A stretch of 64,000 bases of DNA. It comes from Camellia lanceoleosa (lineage: Eukaryota > Streptophyta > Magnoliopsida > Ericales > Theaceae). This document shows positions 11,791 to 23,319 of the stretch, piece after piece. How positions within the stretch are numbered: position 1 is the first letter of the stretch; each line of letters begins with the position of its first letter. The notes beneath the pieces are model-generated. The model did not search any database. It saw only the letters and a program-made list of their open reading frames with translations, and had not been told where the DNA came from. The stretch is taken from positions 119,534,021-119,598,020 of the forward strand of contig CM045767.1 of the NCBI GenBank assembly GCA_025200525.1, given 5' to 3'. A program made the translations under genes and the position numbers.

Positions 11791-12130
11791 TGAAAAACAT
11801 AAACATTATCATGACGATTACCAACGAATAAAGCTTTATGATCATTTGTGCTTTCAATTGTGCAATGTGATTTATTAAAAATAACTCGATTACTTTATCA
11901 CATAATTGACTAATACTAAGTAGATTATGCTTAAGTCCATCAACAAGTAAAACATTTTTAATAGAAGGGTTAAAAGAAATATCGATGCTACCAATACTAA
12001 TGATTTTTCTTTTCTTATTGTCTCCAAAAGTAACAAATCCTCCATCTTTTGATGATAGTTTAGTAAGGAATGATTTATCTCCGATCATGTGTCTGGAACA
12101 TCCAGTATCAAGGTACCACTTTCCTTCTTT
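11791..12130 (-). pseudogene. copia aspartic protease (broken)
   Basis: The active-site motif WYLDTGCSRHM lies at about 12087-12120, followed by VTFGDNKKRKI and LKHNLLSISQLCDK, the usual copia protease to pre-integrase transition. A frameshift follows soon after LCDK (about 11890). The DTG triad is intact. The protease would process the Gag-Pol polyprotein. Confidence 0.8.
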
Positions 12131-13763
12131 AGCTTTGGACTTAAAACAAACCTACAAGATGACAATCAAGTGTTGGTTTTTGGTACCCATAGTTTCTTGA
12201 GTCCTTCTTGGTTAGTTTTGTTAGATCCCTTAATAATCCAAATATTTTTAATTCCCATGTTCATATTCTTTTTGAATGGACAATAAGATATATAATGGCA
12301 TTTCTTTCTACAATAATGACAAGTAATATGAGGGTGTGTCATGAGAGGTGCCTTTTCAAAAATTGTATTGAGATTCTTTTGTTTCTTAATAGGGTCATAT
12401 CCAATACCCACTTTATCAAAAACACATCTTTGATTTCCAAGAAACATGTTGAGATTATCTCTACTTTTTACAAAATTTTCAAGTGTTTTTGTTAAATCAT
12501 CAACATTGTTTTTTAAAGTAGTTTTCTTATTAGAGATATTATCAAAATCATTTTTCAAAACAATTTTTTCTTTCTTTAATTCTTCTACATTAATAGATAA
12601 AGATGCAACAGATTCCTTCAACACATTATTTTTGGCACAACCTTTTCTAAATTTATCTTGTAGTTCATGGAATGCATTTTCAAGTTCTTCATAAAGAGTA
12701 GTTACCTCATCTTGAGTAGAGCCTTCATCTTTAAGAGCCATGTGACATAAGTTGGCTACTTTATTTTCAATTTCATCACTTGAGCTTTCATTTTCATTTT
12801 CTTCCCAAGCTGCTACCATGGCCTTCTTGTTTCTTTTGTAGTCTTTTCCATGGTTTTTCAATTTTGGACGATCCATCTTCATATGTCCAGGATTTTTACA
12901 CTCATAGCAAATAATAGGTTCTTTCTTGTTATCTTTGTTGTACTCCTTTTGAAAGGTCTTCTTCCTCTATAATTGTTTTTCTTGAAGTGTTTTTTGAGAT
13001 TTCTACTAAATATGGCATAGCTTTCATCCTCACTGGAGTTTTTATGTTCTTCTTCATTTGATGAGGCTTTGAATGCAATTCCACTTTTCTTTTTGTTTTC
13101 AACATCCTCATGTCTTTTCGTGGTGATCTCATGAGTCATAAGGGAACCCATAAGCTCATCCAATCCAAGTGTGGAGAGATCTTTGGCTTCTATAATGGCG
13201 GTGACCTTTGCTTCCCAATTCTTTGGTAAACACCTAAGAATTTTTCTTACCAACTCACTATTAGTATAAATTTTGCCAAGAGATTTCAAAGAGTTTACAA
13301 TTTCAGTAAATCTAGTAAACATACTTGAAATAGATTCATCAGAGTTCATTTTGAACAATTCATAACTATGAACAAGCATATCAATACGAGATTCTTTCAC
13401 TTGGTTTGTACCTTCATACGTTGCCTCTAGTTTGTCCCAAATTTCTTTTACCGAATCATAACTTGAAATTCTATTATACTCCTTATAGTCTAATCCACAA
13501 ATAAGAGTGAGTTTGGCTTTAGCATTGGCTTGCAATAATTTGTGATCTCTCTCATCACATTCATCTTCTGTTTTAGGTGCACTAATATTGTCTACTAATT
13601 TAGTAGGAATTTTTAGACCTTTGGTGACAATAATCCACATGGCATAATCAGTGACTTGAAGGTATAGGGTCATCTTATCTTTCTAATGACTATAGTTGTT
13701 TCCATCAAATAGTGGTGGCCTATTGGTGGCTTGTCCTTCAACAGGGCTAGCTAAGGTTGCCAT
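12131..13763 (-). pseudogene. copia gag with zinc knuckles (broken)
   Basis: The start is chosen at 13763, ahead of the PPLFDGNNYSH block typical of copia gag. Within about 25 codons a TAG (TGG expected) and a small deletion break the frame, and reading resumes at 13673 through a UBN2-type capsid region (DSVKEIWDKLEATYEGTNQV, LPKNWEAKVTAI). A second frameshift near 12880-12950 passes through a CCHC knuckle whose last Cys is Arg, and 12882-12166 continues with a long heptad-rich coiled coil and a second knuckle with intact CX2CX4HX4C spacing (CHYCRKKCHYISYC, about 12283-12325). Long gags with added coiled coil are usual in SIRE elements. Confidence 0.85.
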
Positions 13764-13805
13764 AGATCGAAACTCTCAAATGGTTAAATCTCAAACAAAA
13801 GTCTA

Positions 13806-13820
13806 GGTTCTTATACCAAT
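13806..13820 (-). promoter_or_regulatory. Primer-binding site of the SIRE-type element
   Basis: The minus strand reads TTGGTATAAGAACC, one base past the LTR end. Copia elements generally use initiator Met tRNA (TGGTATCAGAG...), and this is a diverged form of that site. Confidence 0.6.
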
Positions 13821-14991
13821 TGTTATCCAAAAGACAACCTAAGAGGGGGGTGAATTAGGTTTTTACAATTAAAATTAATAATACCCTAATAAAAATTATG
13901 ACTAGCACAATAGATAAATATAATTAGTGAAATAAAAATAATTAAAACAAGTATCTTAACAACTATGTCAGTTAATGATTTTAGCACAGTAAAAATGTGA
14001 AATATAGCTATAGCAATTTAAAATAAAATAAAGAGATAAGGGAGAGATAGGCAAACAAATTTGTAGTAGTTCGGCTTCAACTCGGTTTACGTCCACTCCT
14101 CAAGATTCATTTGAGATTTTCCACTATACTCTAGCTTCATAGGGTGCTAGCAACCTTTTCATAGATGGAGCAATCCTCCACAAATTTTACACAGACTTTC
14201 TAAGTCAAGAACACTGAGTGTACTATACTTTTACAAGGTTGAAAAGAAGGTGTTTTTGCTTTCACAGAAAGCTACAAGAATTATCTCTCAAAGATAAATA
14301 TAAAAATGAGCTCTGATTTTTCTGTAAACCTCACATAGGAAAGATGGGCTTAAAGCTATACGTCTCAGTGTATAATTTCTGAAAGAGGATGTAAACAAAA
14401 ATTGGAAAACACTTCTCAGAGAATTTTTTTTCTTCAGAGAATAGATGTGAGTGATTATAGATCAAAGAATATTTTCTGGTCTTTTTTTTTTTTTTATAAC
14501 TTGTTTACATTAGAGGTTTTGATATATATAATGAAACTTATAGCCGTTTATAGCCGTTGTATTCATTTGAATTTATAACTGTTTATAGCCATTGTATTCA
14601 TTTGAATATCTTCCACTCCATCATTACAAATTTGAATATCTTTCACTTGAACCTTTTGAACTGCTGCTGCGCTGGGCTGTTTGAACCTTTATTTTGGGTT
14701 GTTTGAACTCGTGATTTAATCAAATATTAAATACATTCTAACAACATTTAGGATAAAGGTTTAGGTGAGAAATAATGGGACAAAATAAATTTTGATTCTA
14801 TTTTTCTCTTTCAAATAAATTAAAACATAATTAAATAAATCATCAAAATAAATGTTGATTCTATTTTTCTCTTCCAAATAAATTAAAATATAATTAAATA
14901 AATCATCAAAATAAATTTTGGATCCTATTTTTTCTCTTTTAAATAAATTAAAACATAATTAAATAAACCATCAAAATAAATAAGTCTAATA
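13821..14991 (-). repeat. 5' LTR of the SIRE-type copia element
   Basis: Same boundaries as 5969-7244 apart from the outer end, which reads TCTAATA instead of TCTAACA. GAAAT (14992-14996) follows, matching the left TSD. Confidence 0.9.
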
Positions 14992-14996
14992 GAAAT

Positions 14997-16154
14997 GACC
15001 AATAATAATGCTCGTGGCTATTTTCATGGTTATATGTGAAATAGTGGCCAATACAAATTTACAGTTGGCCAAGAAAGAAAAAGCTCTGTAGAAAACACAA
15101 TGAGTTCACATGTTTGTTGTTTTCTACCATGCAATGTGAAAACCATCATTCTTGACCAAAAGCTGGTCTTTGCTATGTATTAGATATGACGTTTTTATAC
15201 TCTAGATTGTCTTCGAAGTGGATATGTAAACAATTATCATTTTGGCTTTGTTGTTGGTCAACGTGTGTTCTTCGAAAGCCTTTTTGCCATAATTTTTAGC
15301 TTCGAAGCATTCCATCTCACATCAACAACAGCTTCGGAAAAAAGAAAAAAAAAAATACATAATGGTGGTTGTGAACCTTCGAAGCTTTGCTGAGTATTTC
15401 TAAGGATGTAATTAGTTCTTTGTCAGCACCTTCGACCTTCGAAGGATGATTTTGGCCCTCTAGTAATACCTTTAGAGGATGGCTTTCATCCTTTGAATTA
15501 CAATTCTTCAAGAATTTGAGACGTCTCATTATTTTTTGCCATGATATTGGCTACTGTCAAGTAAGACATTTGCTACTTTTACATGGTGGTAAACCTCGAA
15601 TCATTTCAGAGTGGCTTCTAAGCATTATGAATTAGCTTCAAAGTAACTCCAAGGAGGCTTTAATATGTCCTTTATAATGAACATTCTAGTAAGCTTCGAA
15701 GGGTGCTAGAGAAGCTTTGAAGGATTTCGAAAGAGCTTCGAAGAGGTTTTTTATAATGAACATAGTAGTGTTACCATGTTATTAAAGTGTTAGCCATGAT
15801 TTTTGGACACCATACACAGTGAGTACATGCATTCATTGATTATAAATTGGTGTCTCATGTTGAAATTTTGAACTTGTCACCTAAGAAAGTACAAAACTTC
15901 TACTCATGACTCATACTAAACATGATTGGTATGTATTGTGTCCAAATCAATTAATGCTTCTTGATTCGAATTGATCACTTTGAAGCACTTATATTGAATT
16001 CGAAGCATATGCCTTTAGTGTAGTGTCCTTTCGAAGCACTTCGTTGGTGCTATTGTGGTATTCAAAGCACTTTTTTACTCATATTGGTTCTGTGCTTAGT
16101 TCGGCTCTTCAAAAATTTAAATAAACATCATTTTTAAAGAGCCGCGAGGGGTAA
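14997..16154 (+). other. Right interior of the LARD-like element, CTTCGAAG-rich
   Basis: No coding domain. The palindrome TTCGAA, usually as CTTCGAAG or a one-base variant, recurs about a dozen times between 15210 and 16050 (for example 15210, 15300, 15376, 15437, 15693, 15738, 16000). A purine tract GCGAGGGGTAA (16144-16154) abuts the right LTR. Confidence 0.6.
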
Positions 16155-16170
16155 CGTTGACACCATAAAT

Positions 16171-16240
<70 letters not shown>

Positions 16241-16957
16241 GTATTATTATTATTATTGCAAGACACGTAGCACTTTTTTGATCAATCAAGAGTTAAGAGA
16301 AGTTACAAAATTAGTGGTCTTGCGTGGTGGAACATGGAAGACAAGGTGGAAGAAATTAAAGCACATGTAAAGAATATGATAGACAAAGTAACTTAGTGGA
16401 AGACATTGAGAGATATGTTGCATTATGGGAATGAAAGTGGTAGAGTGGGTAGTTTTAGGTGGTTATTGGGTAGTTATTGCTGGAATAGTTTTTTTTTTTT
16501 TTTTTAAAAAAAATAGCTATTGATGGCTACATTTACAATCCCCAAAATCAGATCCAGAAATCAATTTATTTTACTTTATATTTTCCTGTCCTTTACATTT
16601 CCAGTCATTTATTTTCCTGTTCTGCACTTCAAATTCTTAAGAGTAGTTCTAAGTTAGTTTGTCACTGTAATCTCATTCGAAGCTGTAAAAGTGTGAAGGT
16701 ACATTTGTAAACTTTTGTTTACTTAATGAAATTTGATTTCTGACGCTGTTTCTCCCTATTCCTGGTATTTTGTGATTAGTCTTTTAAATTTTCTCCTAAA
16801 ACAAGCCGCCGTAAAAGTTCTCTTCAGTGAGGCTAAAAGAATTTCGAAACAATTGTCTATTAATTGGTTGGCATTTAATATTTCTATAAGAACTTATTGA
16901 TCCTTACTAGCACGCTCAAATTACATTTTTAATATTTGAAAGCCAAAAAAGTCAACA
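16155..16957 (+). repeat. Right LTR of the LARD-like element
   Basis: 803 bp, CGTTGACACC...AAGTCAACA, colinear with the split left LTR (for example GACACGTRGCACTTTTTTGA and AGCACATGTAAAGAATATGA in both). The first base is C where the left LTR has T. It contains a T15/A7 junction at 16489-16510 in place of the left copy's short TCCTATAA. Confidence 0.85.
16170..16256. repeat. Compound (ATT)n(ACT)n(ATT)n microsatellite
   Basis: ATT run, then about fourteen ACT units, then ATT again, at the same place where the left LTR has only ATT. Confidence 0.9.
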
Positions 16958-17754
16958 GGTATGAATTATGAAAAATTAAAGTAGAAAATTGATATATATA
17001 TATAAAGATTTGTGTAATACTATATATTTAAAGGACCTGCTTATTGTTTGTTATTTAAGATAAGATTGTGATCTCAACAATTTAACTATAAATTAATATT
17101 TATATTTATAATTTTTTTTATTTATCATTAAAATTTTTCAACTGAGTATGTATTTATTTCTTAATTTTATTTTGGATACAAATTAATTTACCCATATAAG
17201 TCTTTATACTTTTATACATATCATATACTAATTTAAAAAATACATAATACAATACTAACAATTGATAAAAAAATCACGTGTCCCGTACAATGTACGTTCC
17301 CAATCACTAGTATAAAAAAGAGTAAAAGACCTTGTCCTGTGTTCATTGATACCATTATTACAGTGAACTAGTTTCATACTTTCAAATACCACACTAGTTT
17401 GTTTATATTATTTCTATTAAATGGGGGGTGCAATTTTCACTTGAAAGTATTGTCGATTATGACTTAGCTTAACAGTTGAATTTGCATATTTATCTTTTTA
17501 GACTCCAATCTAAATATGAAATGCCAATAGTTTAAGTGATCTTAGACCAGTGAAACATTAGAATCAAGTCCTTCATTGGTCTAAGACCATTACATTATTT
17601 TGTATTTTGCCCATTATTGGTTGAGACCCAACCTTCGCAAGAGGAAAATGAAAATGTAAGATCTTTACTCATATTTTTATTTGATGTGATCCATCAAAAA
17701 TGATTAAAAAGATTAATAATTTAGTGGTCTGCATAATAGAATAGTTACTCCATG
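16958..17754. other. AT-rich stretch, no gene seen
   Basis: Apart from the possible Helitron end, there is only a short TA run at 16992-17003. Nothing coding. Confidence 0.6.
17281..17310 (+). other. Possible Helitron-like 3' terminus
   Basis: TCCCGTACAATGTACG forms a short hairpin (GTACA/TGTAC core) about 14 bases ahead of CTAG, followed by T. Many plant Helitrons end in a hairpin followed by CTRR before a T. No matching 5' TC end was located, and the rest of 16958-17754 is AT-rich with no gene, so this is tentative. Confidence 0.3.
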
Positions 17755-18482
17755 TGAGAGGGTAATTTATATGTATAAATTGGGCCGAGCTGGGTAATGG
17801 GCCGTTGTGGGCCGTAGTAAGAAAGGTGGGGTAAAAGTGGCCTTGGCGTTAGCCCGATCCCAGAAGGCCTTGTTGTTATCTCGGTCGCCACGGCCAGAAT
17901 GGTTAGCCCGGTCGTAATCTTTAAACTGAGGTATGCTGAGCCTTCTTTGGGACTTTTGTTCTTGGTTAGCTCGGTCCAACTCTTCTACGGATAGCTCGGT
18001 CTTGGCATGCGAAGCCGAGGTAGAAGCAAGGAAAGGAAGAGCCAAGCTGGCAGTTAACTCAGTCATACCAGCCAGTTTAGCATGGCAATGTTATCTCGGT
18101 CGTATGGTCATCCTACCGTGGTAAAACCATCTCACTTGGTTTAAGCAGTGACGGGATATTGAAGGATAAGCATTATCTTTCAGGAGTGTGAATCCTAAGA
18201 GGACTCTACATAGAGGAGTAAAAGTCCTACTGGGATTGTGCCACACAGAACCTATAAAAGCTCACAATATCACCTATGGAGAGGTAACACAACTTTGATT
18301 CCCGAATACACAGAGCTTTTTGTCTATTTGTCTATTTTTCTAACTTAGGCATCGGAGAGGTATCCGGCACACACCCGCCGGCTAGCTCACGTTTGTATTT
18401 TCAGGAAGTAAAACGACGACGTATGGAGGAACGCAATCTTGATCAACAGGATTATACGAGAAAAATATTTCGTGCTCGTACA
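17755..18482 (+). mobile_element. Solo LTR of a Tat-type gypsy element
   Basis: It begins TGAGAGGGTAATT and ends GCTCGTACA. ACTCCATG occurs directly before (17747-17754) and after (18483-18490). TATAAAAG at 18253-18260 and the downstream CTTAGGCATCGGAGAGG motif match the layout of the Tat LTR at 45125 (TATAAAAG, then CTTAATCATCGGAGTG), supporting an LTR with U3-R-U5. GC content is higher than the flanks. The duplication is 8 bp, not the usual 5, see findings. The 99-residue minus-strand frame inside is not regarded as a gene. Confidence 0.65.
18253..18260 (+). promoter_or_regulatory. LTR TATA box
   Basis: TATAAAAG, about 500 bp into the solo LTR, in the same relation to the CATCGGAG motif as in the LTR at 45125. 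Confidence 0.5.
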
Positions 18483-18490
18483 ACTCCATG

Positions 18491-19442
18491 TATAGAGGGT
18501 TAAATTGAGTGTCACATTTTATTTTTTTATTTTATTTTATTTTATTTTTATCAGCGAAAGTTAATAATTAATTATTAAATTAGTATTGTAGGAGAGTTGA
18601 ACTCAAACTCTCTCCTTACAAAAACTTAAGACTTGTCTCCTAATTTCACTCTTAAGAGTGGAATCCAAGACCTTCTCTTAAAAGACTAAGTCACAAAAGT
18701 TATAACCCGTTGATTAAATGTCGCGCCTACTGGTGATAATGAATCAAAAAGGACATAAAAATGGGGGAAAATGATTCACTTGCTGCCCATCAAAAGGGAT
18801 TCCCCACAACACAGCAGAGGGACGAAATTCATTTAGGGCCTACAACAGATCAATAAGTGAGAAATAATTTTGTTCATTCATGTCATGTGATAGGTCGATG
18901 AACAAAATTCTCTTTATTTTTGTTGGTTATTTCCCGTCAAACTGTTCTAATCAACTAATTTATTTTATTTTCTGAAAACCATCACTGAAATGAGTCATCA
19001 TTGATTGACTAAATAGAAAAAACTGGACCCATATAATAAGAGTTTGATTTTGTTCATTCACCCACAATTTGTTTGGAAATATGTTAGTTTAGTACATTTT
19101 TTATTTTTTATAAAAAGATGTGTAAAATGATAGAGAGGTAATGTGATTAAAAAACATCAACCTTTGCTAAAAAAAAATAAACAAATCACTAAGTTGTTTG
19201 CTATCTTTTAAAAAAGTCAAATATCACATCAATTTATTTTACTCATTAAAAATTACTGTAATTTTTTTAGTAACTTCCCAAACTTATTAACTTTTTCAAA
19301 AATTTAAAAAAGCCAAAAAAAAAAAAAAAAAAGAAGCTAATTTGATAAATTTATATATTTTAAAACTTTTTCTAAAGACATTTTAGCATAAAAAAAAATT
19401 AGCCAATAAGCTTTATTTTTAATAAATAAACTCAATTTTAAG
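18491..19442. other. AT-rich stretch, no gene seen
   Basis: T- and A-rich sequence with no credible reading frame and no termini that I could pair. Confidence 0.6.
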
Positions 19443-20027
19443 TAGGGGTGGACAAACCTTGAGCCCAGCCAAGTTCGTTCTGGAATTTCACTATATAGTT
19501 GGAGAATATATGTCATCTCAAACCTAATTCAATTTGAGATTAGGCATAATTTAGTTATCTCAAACCCAACCGTAAAATAGCTTCTAAATCCCGAATCGGC
19601 CCACTTATCCCACTAAATATGAGATATTAATTTTTTATTTTTTATTTTTATCTTGAAGGGATATTAAATTATTTAAATCCTCTTAATTATTATTTAAATT
19701 TGAAACATTAACAAAATTTAATAGTAAAATAAATATAGTCTTTTAATAAATATTTTAATCTAAATTTTAGAAAGAAGTATAATCCTTTTTGTCTTTACAT
19801 TTTTTCTACTTTATTATAGCTAAAAGAATATAAAATTGCAATTAATATTCTATAAATGGATAGGATGGGTTGGGTTGTGCTAAAATTCCTTATCTCAAGC
19901 CCAACTTAAATATTAAATAGGTATAAAATCTTAGTTTAGCTTGATCCGATAAACAAAATATTTTTTTTAAACTCTACAAGTATTAAGTTAGGTTGGGAGA
20001 GCAAACCATGGACCATGGCCACCCCTC
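19443..20027. mobile_element. hAT-like non-autonomous element (probable)
   Basis: The left end TAGGGGTGGACAA and the right end GGCCACCCCTC are inverted over about 9 bases (GGGGTGG/CCACCCC), as in many small plant hAT elements. Internally TTGGGTTGTGC and CTCAAACCCAACCG are partly inverted. No 8 bp duplication matches, so the boundary is uncertain. Confidence 0.35.
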
Positions 20028-20440
20028 ATAAGATGAAGGAAGAAAATCAGACTTATGAGCCCACTTTTCTAATGTTCAGTCATTCATTTTAGAGATATTT
20101 TGAAAAAAAAATGAAAAAAAATGACTCCAGAATAAAACAGCCCATGTGGAGTTGAAGGGAAAAGGAAAAAGACATTGTAGATTTTAATTCATTGAAATCA
20201 GATTTGCTCATGGTACAGAAGAGGATAACCATTCTTTATAGTCCAGTGCTTGAGAGAATATAAACTTTTCTCTTAAAATATGTATAATTATATTGATGGT
20301 GTGATATGCTTTTCTATTAAATTAATTAAACAAAGGTAATGATAATTATATTAATCCTTCCTTTCTTTAGTTATTGTTAATTAATTGTTGGAATAATTGA
20401 CTTGCAATGATGCCAGACAAAGTCTCCATAAAATCTTTAA

Positions 20441-20866
20441 GGCGAAATTACAAAAGAAATCTCATAATTTAAGCCTTATAACAAAATAAATTTTGAATTT
20501 TTTAATTTTATTAATTTAAATTTTAAATTTTTTGTTTGTTTTTAATTTAAACTATTTGTCTATTTTCGTTAAGTAAAATTGAAAAATAAAAAAAATTATA
20601 TTTTAGTCATTAAACTCAATAAAAATAATATTTTAAATATTTTATGTATATCTACATTAAGTTTAATGACTAAAATACTCATTTTTCATCGGTTTTACTT
20701 AACAGAAATAGGCCAATAGTTTGAATTGAAAAGAAATCAAAGATTAAGTTTAAATTAATAAAATCAAAGATTTAGGATTTATTTTATTATTATTTTTTTT
20801 AGAAGGAGGATTTATTTTGTCAAACGCTCAAACCTTGAGATTTTTTTTTTTCTTTTTAATTGTCCC
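20441..20866. mobile_element. Mutator-type MITE with 9 bp TSD
   Basis: A 426 bp foldback. The left arm GGCGAAATTACAAAAGAAAT is inverted in the right arm ending ATTTTTT...TTTTTAATTGTCCC, and the inverted match continues inward (AGTCATTAAACTCAA against TTAAGTTTAATGACT). A perfect 9 bp duplication, AATCTTTAA, flanks it (20432-20440 and 20867-20875). Nine-base TSDs are the hallmark of Mutator-like transposition. There is no coding sequence. Confidence 0.85.
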
Positions 20867-20875
20867 AATCTTTAA

Positions 20876-22071
20876 TTACGTCCACTAATATCAAAATAAC
20901 TTCTCCTTTTCCTTATTGAGAATCCAACTTTTATTTAAAGTAAATCACACACTGAACCCTTTTGAGGTTTAAAGAAATCACAATATATTTTATAATTTTA
21001 ACATAATTATCCCCTTTTTTTTAAAAAAATAATTTAAAAGGCATAACATTTTGTCCCATTTTATTGGAAAATTATCAATTTTTTAGCAGTACCACTATTT
21101 TGTCTATTTATTTTAATAAAAAGCAAGTTAACCGAGTTAAAATTATATTTTTATCCATATATGGTAGATATTTTTTAGAGATTAATTAATTACAATTAGC
21201 TGGTTTTGATACAAAGTGGTCATTTGACAAATAACAACATAAGGATAAAAAATAATGTATTATAAAAGTTAACAATGTTAATATATATGTTATTAGAAGA
21301 GATGTGACTGTGAGTGCAATTACCCCAAAATTATGGAAGTATTTTTATTTTTTATTTTATTTCAAGGAAGGACATTCCAATTAATATTTTATTTTTTATT
21401 TTTTTGAAAGGCAAAAAAAAGTGACCTATTGTTTTATTATGATATGTCATACTAAACTACCAAAACTGAGTAGTCAGTGGGCATAGTGGTATTTCTTTTT
21501 TCTTTTTTTGTTTTTAAAGATTATAAAAAAAATGTTTAAAATTTACTAAATTCTAATAAATAAAAAATATTTTAAAAACAAAGTTTCATTCATTCTATTC
21601 TTTTTCATCCCGCCCTTTGACAAATCCCCCAATCTTTGACGGCGAACAAACCATTCTCGCAATTACAACTTTTTTTTGACCAGCTCCTTTCATTTACAAT
21701 CATCTTTGACCACCACCTCTCATTTCAAAACATTTTTTTTTTTGTAAAATATGTACTAGTATATTACTCGTATTATACACTAGATTTTAAAATATATATA
21801 AAAAGAAGTTATTATATATTTTTTTATAACGGATCTTCCTTATCAAAAGATTTTATATACCTCTATCTTCTACGTTGATCTCTAAACTTGTTAACCATTT
21901 CTTTTTAAAATGTTTCCTTTGATAACTATTTTCAACCTCCACCCTTCGACAACCATCATCTTTTCAATTTTCATCATCTGTCTTTAACCATATTAGCTGT
22001 TATTTAAAGTACATCTACTACGCAATTACCTCAACTTGTAACCTTCATTCCCTACATTTTCCCCCAAGTCA
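20876..22071. other. AT-rich stretch, no gene seen
   Basis: Low-complexity A/T sequence. The part from 21600 to 22060 repeats phrases such as ATCTTTGACCACCACC and CACCCTTCGACAACC irregularly, but no protein or clean repeat unit can be defined. Confidence 0.55.
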
Positions 22072-22076
22072 ACCTT

Positions 22077-23319
22077 TGTTGGAAATGGTTGGAAAATTTT
22101 GGATAAAACACAAAATTTTTTTCTAACTTTGGTCTATTATTTAGGTGGGACCCGAGCGTCAAATTTGGCGGGTCAAAATGGTAACGCGTTCTATGCCGCG
22201 TTATAATTCACGTGGTATATTTGGTTACTCAAAACCATTATCGAGTGAATGGGAAATTGAAGCCAAAATGAGCTCTGTGGAAATGAAGTTTTGGTGGAAA
22301 TTCCTTAATGTTTGAATAAGGCTTGTCCCACATTGATTTGGTAGGAAGTTTTGAATGGGTTTATAAAGCTTAAGATTGGTATTTGGGGTGTGCCTCAAGG
22401 GGTACCCAAGTTTGTAGAATGGAGAGGTTATGGGCGAAATGGGCTAGACCCATTGGACTCAAAAATCACCACACATACGCGCATGTGCCGTGGCCGGCGA
22501 GCGGGCGTGGTATGAGGATTGGGTTGGGCTTGTCCGGTCCAATTCCTATCTTTTTAGGCAAACAATATTTGAATTGAGTTTTATTTTTTGGTAAAATAAA
22601 ATCTAGAATTCAAATTAATCCGGAAATAAACTGGTTCGGTTTTTCTGTACACCCAAACAGGTCCCTTCCCGTTTATCTGTTTGAATTTTGAACCTAATAG
22701 ATTTAAATCTGTTTAATTCAAAACCAAATAGGTTTCATACCTGTTCAAAACAGGTTAGCACCTGTTTAATTCAAATTGAATAGCCACCACTACATCTATA
22801 AATAGACAGCCCTTATTTGATGAATTCACTCAAATTTTCATCCATCTTTTGCTGTAAATCATCTCTGTATTTTGCTACATTTATTCCATTATTTTTCTGT
22901 AAAAAAGAGTGTATACACTAAGTGTGTTCGTAGAACAAATAAATTGTAGTGCTGCATTTATTTGTTGTTGATCATTTCATCATGGGAGATAGACGTCCAT
23001 ATTCTGAAAGTATCGAGGAGAGGACGAATCTGTCTTAAAGACACAGTGTCAAACATTGGACTTGATCAGATTATTATTCGAAGAAATTAATCAAGTAAGT
23101 TGTTTAATTTATTATTCTGTTTTATTTGTTTATTTAAATTAGATTTTAATTTTGTTTTTGTAACAAAATAAAATCTGTTTTTATTTATTTATTTCTATTT
23201 CTAGTTTGATTTTTGTAATCAAACAATTTTCTCTCATTTTCTTTATTTCTTTTATATTCTAGTTGTTGTTAAGTACACAACAGAATTAATTAATTAATTA
23301 CAGTGAAGATTGTCCAACA
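22077..23319 (+). repeat. 5' LTR of the Tork-type element
   Basis: It begins TGTTGGAAATGGTTGG and ends GATTGTCCAACA, with a short inverted terminal repeat TGTTGGA/TCCAACA. It is nearly colinear with 25989-27259. I do not see a standard primer site directly after it; a TTGGTATCTTC motif lies about 25 bases in. Confidence 0.88.

Larger units (their letters stand above)
5969..14991 (-). mobile_element. SIRE-type Ty1/copia retrotransposon, minus strand, near-complete but inactive
   Basis: Two direct LTRs (5969-7244 and 13821-14991) are flanked by a perfect 5 bp TSD, GAAAT (5964-5968 and 14992-14996). On the minus strand the order is LTR, primer site, gag, protease, integrase, reverse transcriptase, RNase H, about 1.8 kb of extra sequence, purine tract, LTR. 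Protease-INT-RT order makes it Ty1/copia. The long gag and the integrase sequence style fit the SIRE/Maximus lineage. Several stops and frameshifts rule out an intact polyprotein. In the first 265 or so aligned LTR bases I count about 17 mismatches, nearly all transitions (roughly 6%), so it is a moderately old copy, younger than the LARD around it. Confidence 0.92.
1837..16957 (+). mobile_element. LARD-like non-coding LTR retroelement, split by two later insertions
   Basis: Two direct LTRs, 1837-5124 (interrupted) and 16155-16957, share almost their whole length, from TGTTGACAC (CGTTGACAC on the right) to AAGCTAATA/AAGTCAACA. A purine tract (GCGAGGGGTAA) precedes the right LTR and a primer-site-like motif follows the left one. 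Removing the insertions at 2352-4867 and 5969-14991 leaves about 3.6 kb with roughly 2 kb of interior and no gag or pol domain. That fits a LARD, a family that depends on proteins from other elements. The candidate TSDs, AGTAC and GGTAT, agree at only 3 of 5 bases, as expected of an old insertion. It must predate both elements nested in it. Confidence 0.75.

Noticed and set aside
15317..15529. 70-codon minus-strand frame in the LARD interior
   Set aside because: It follows the CTTCGAAG-rich sequence and a T-run; no similarity to any domain.
17767..18066. 99-codon minus-strand frame in the solo LTR
   Set aside because: It lies in the U3 part of an LTR with a plus-strand TATA box; no recognisable domain.
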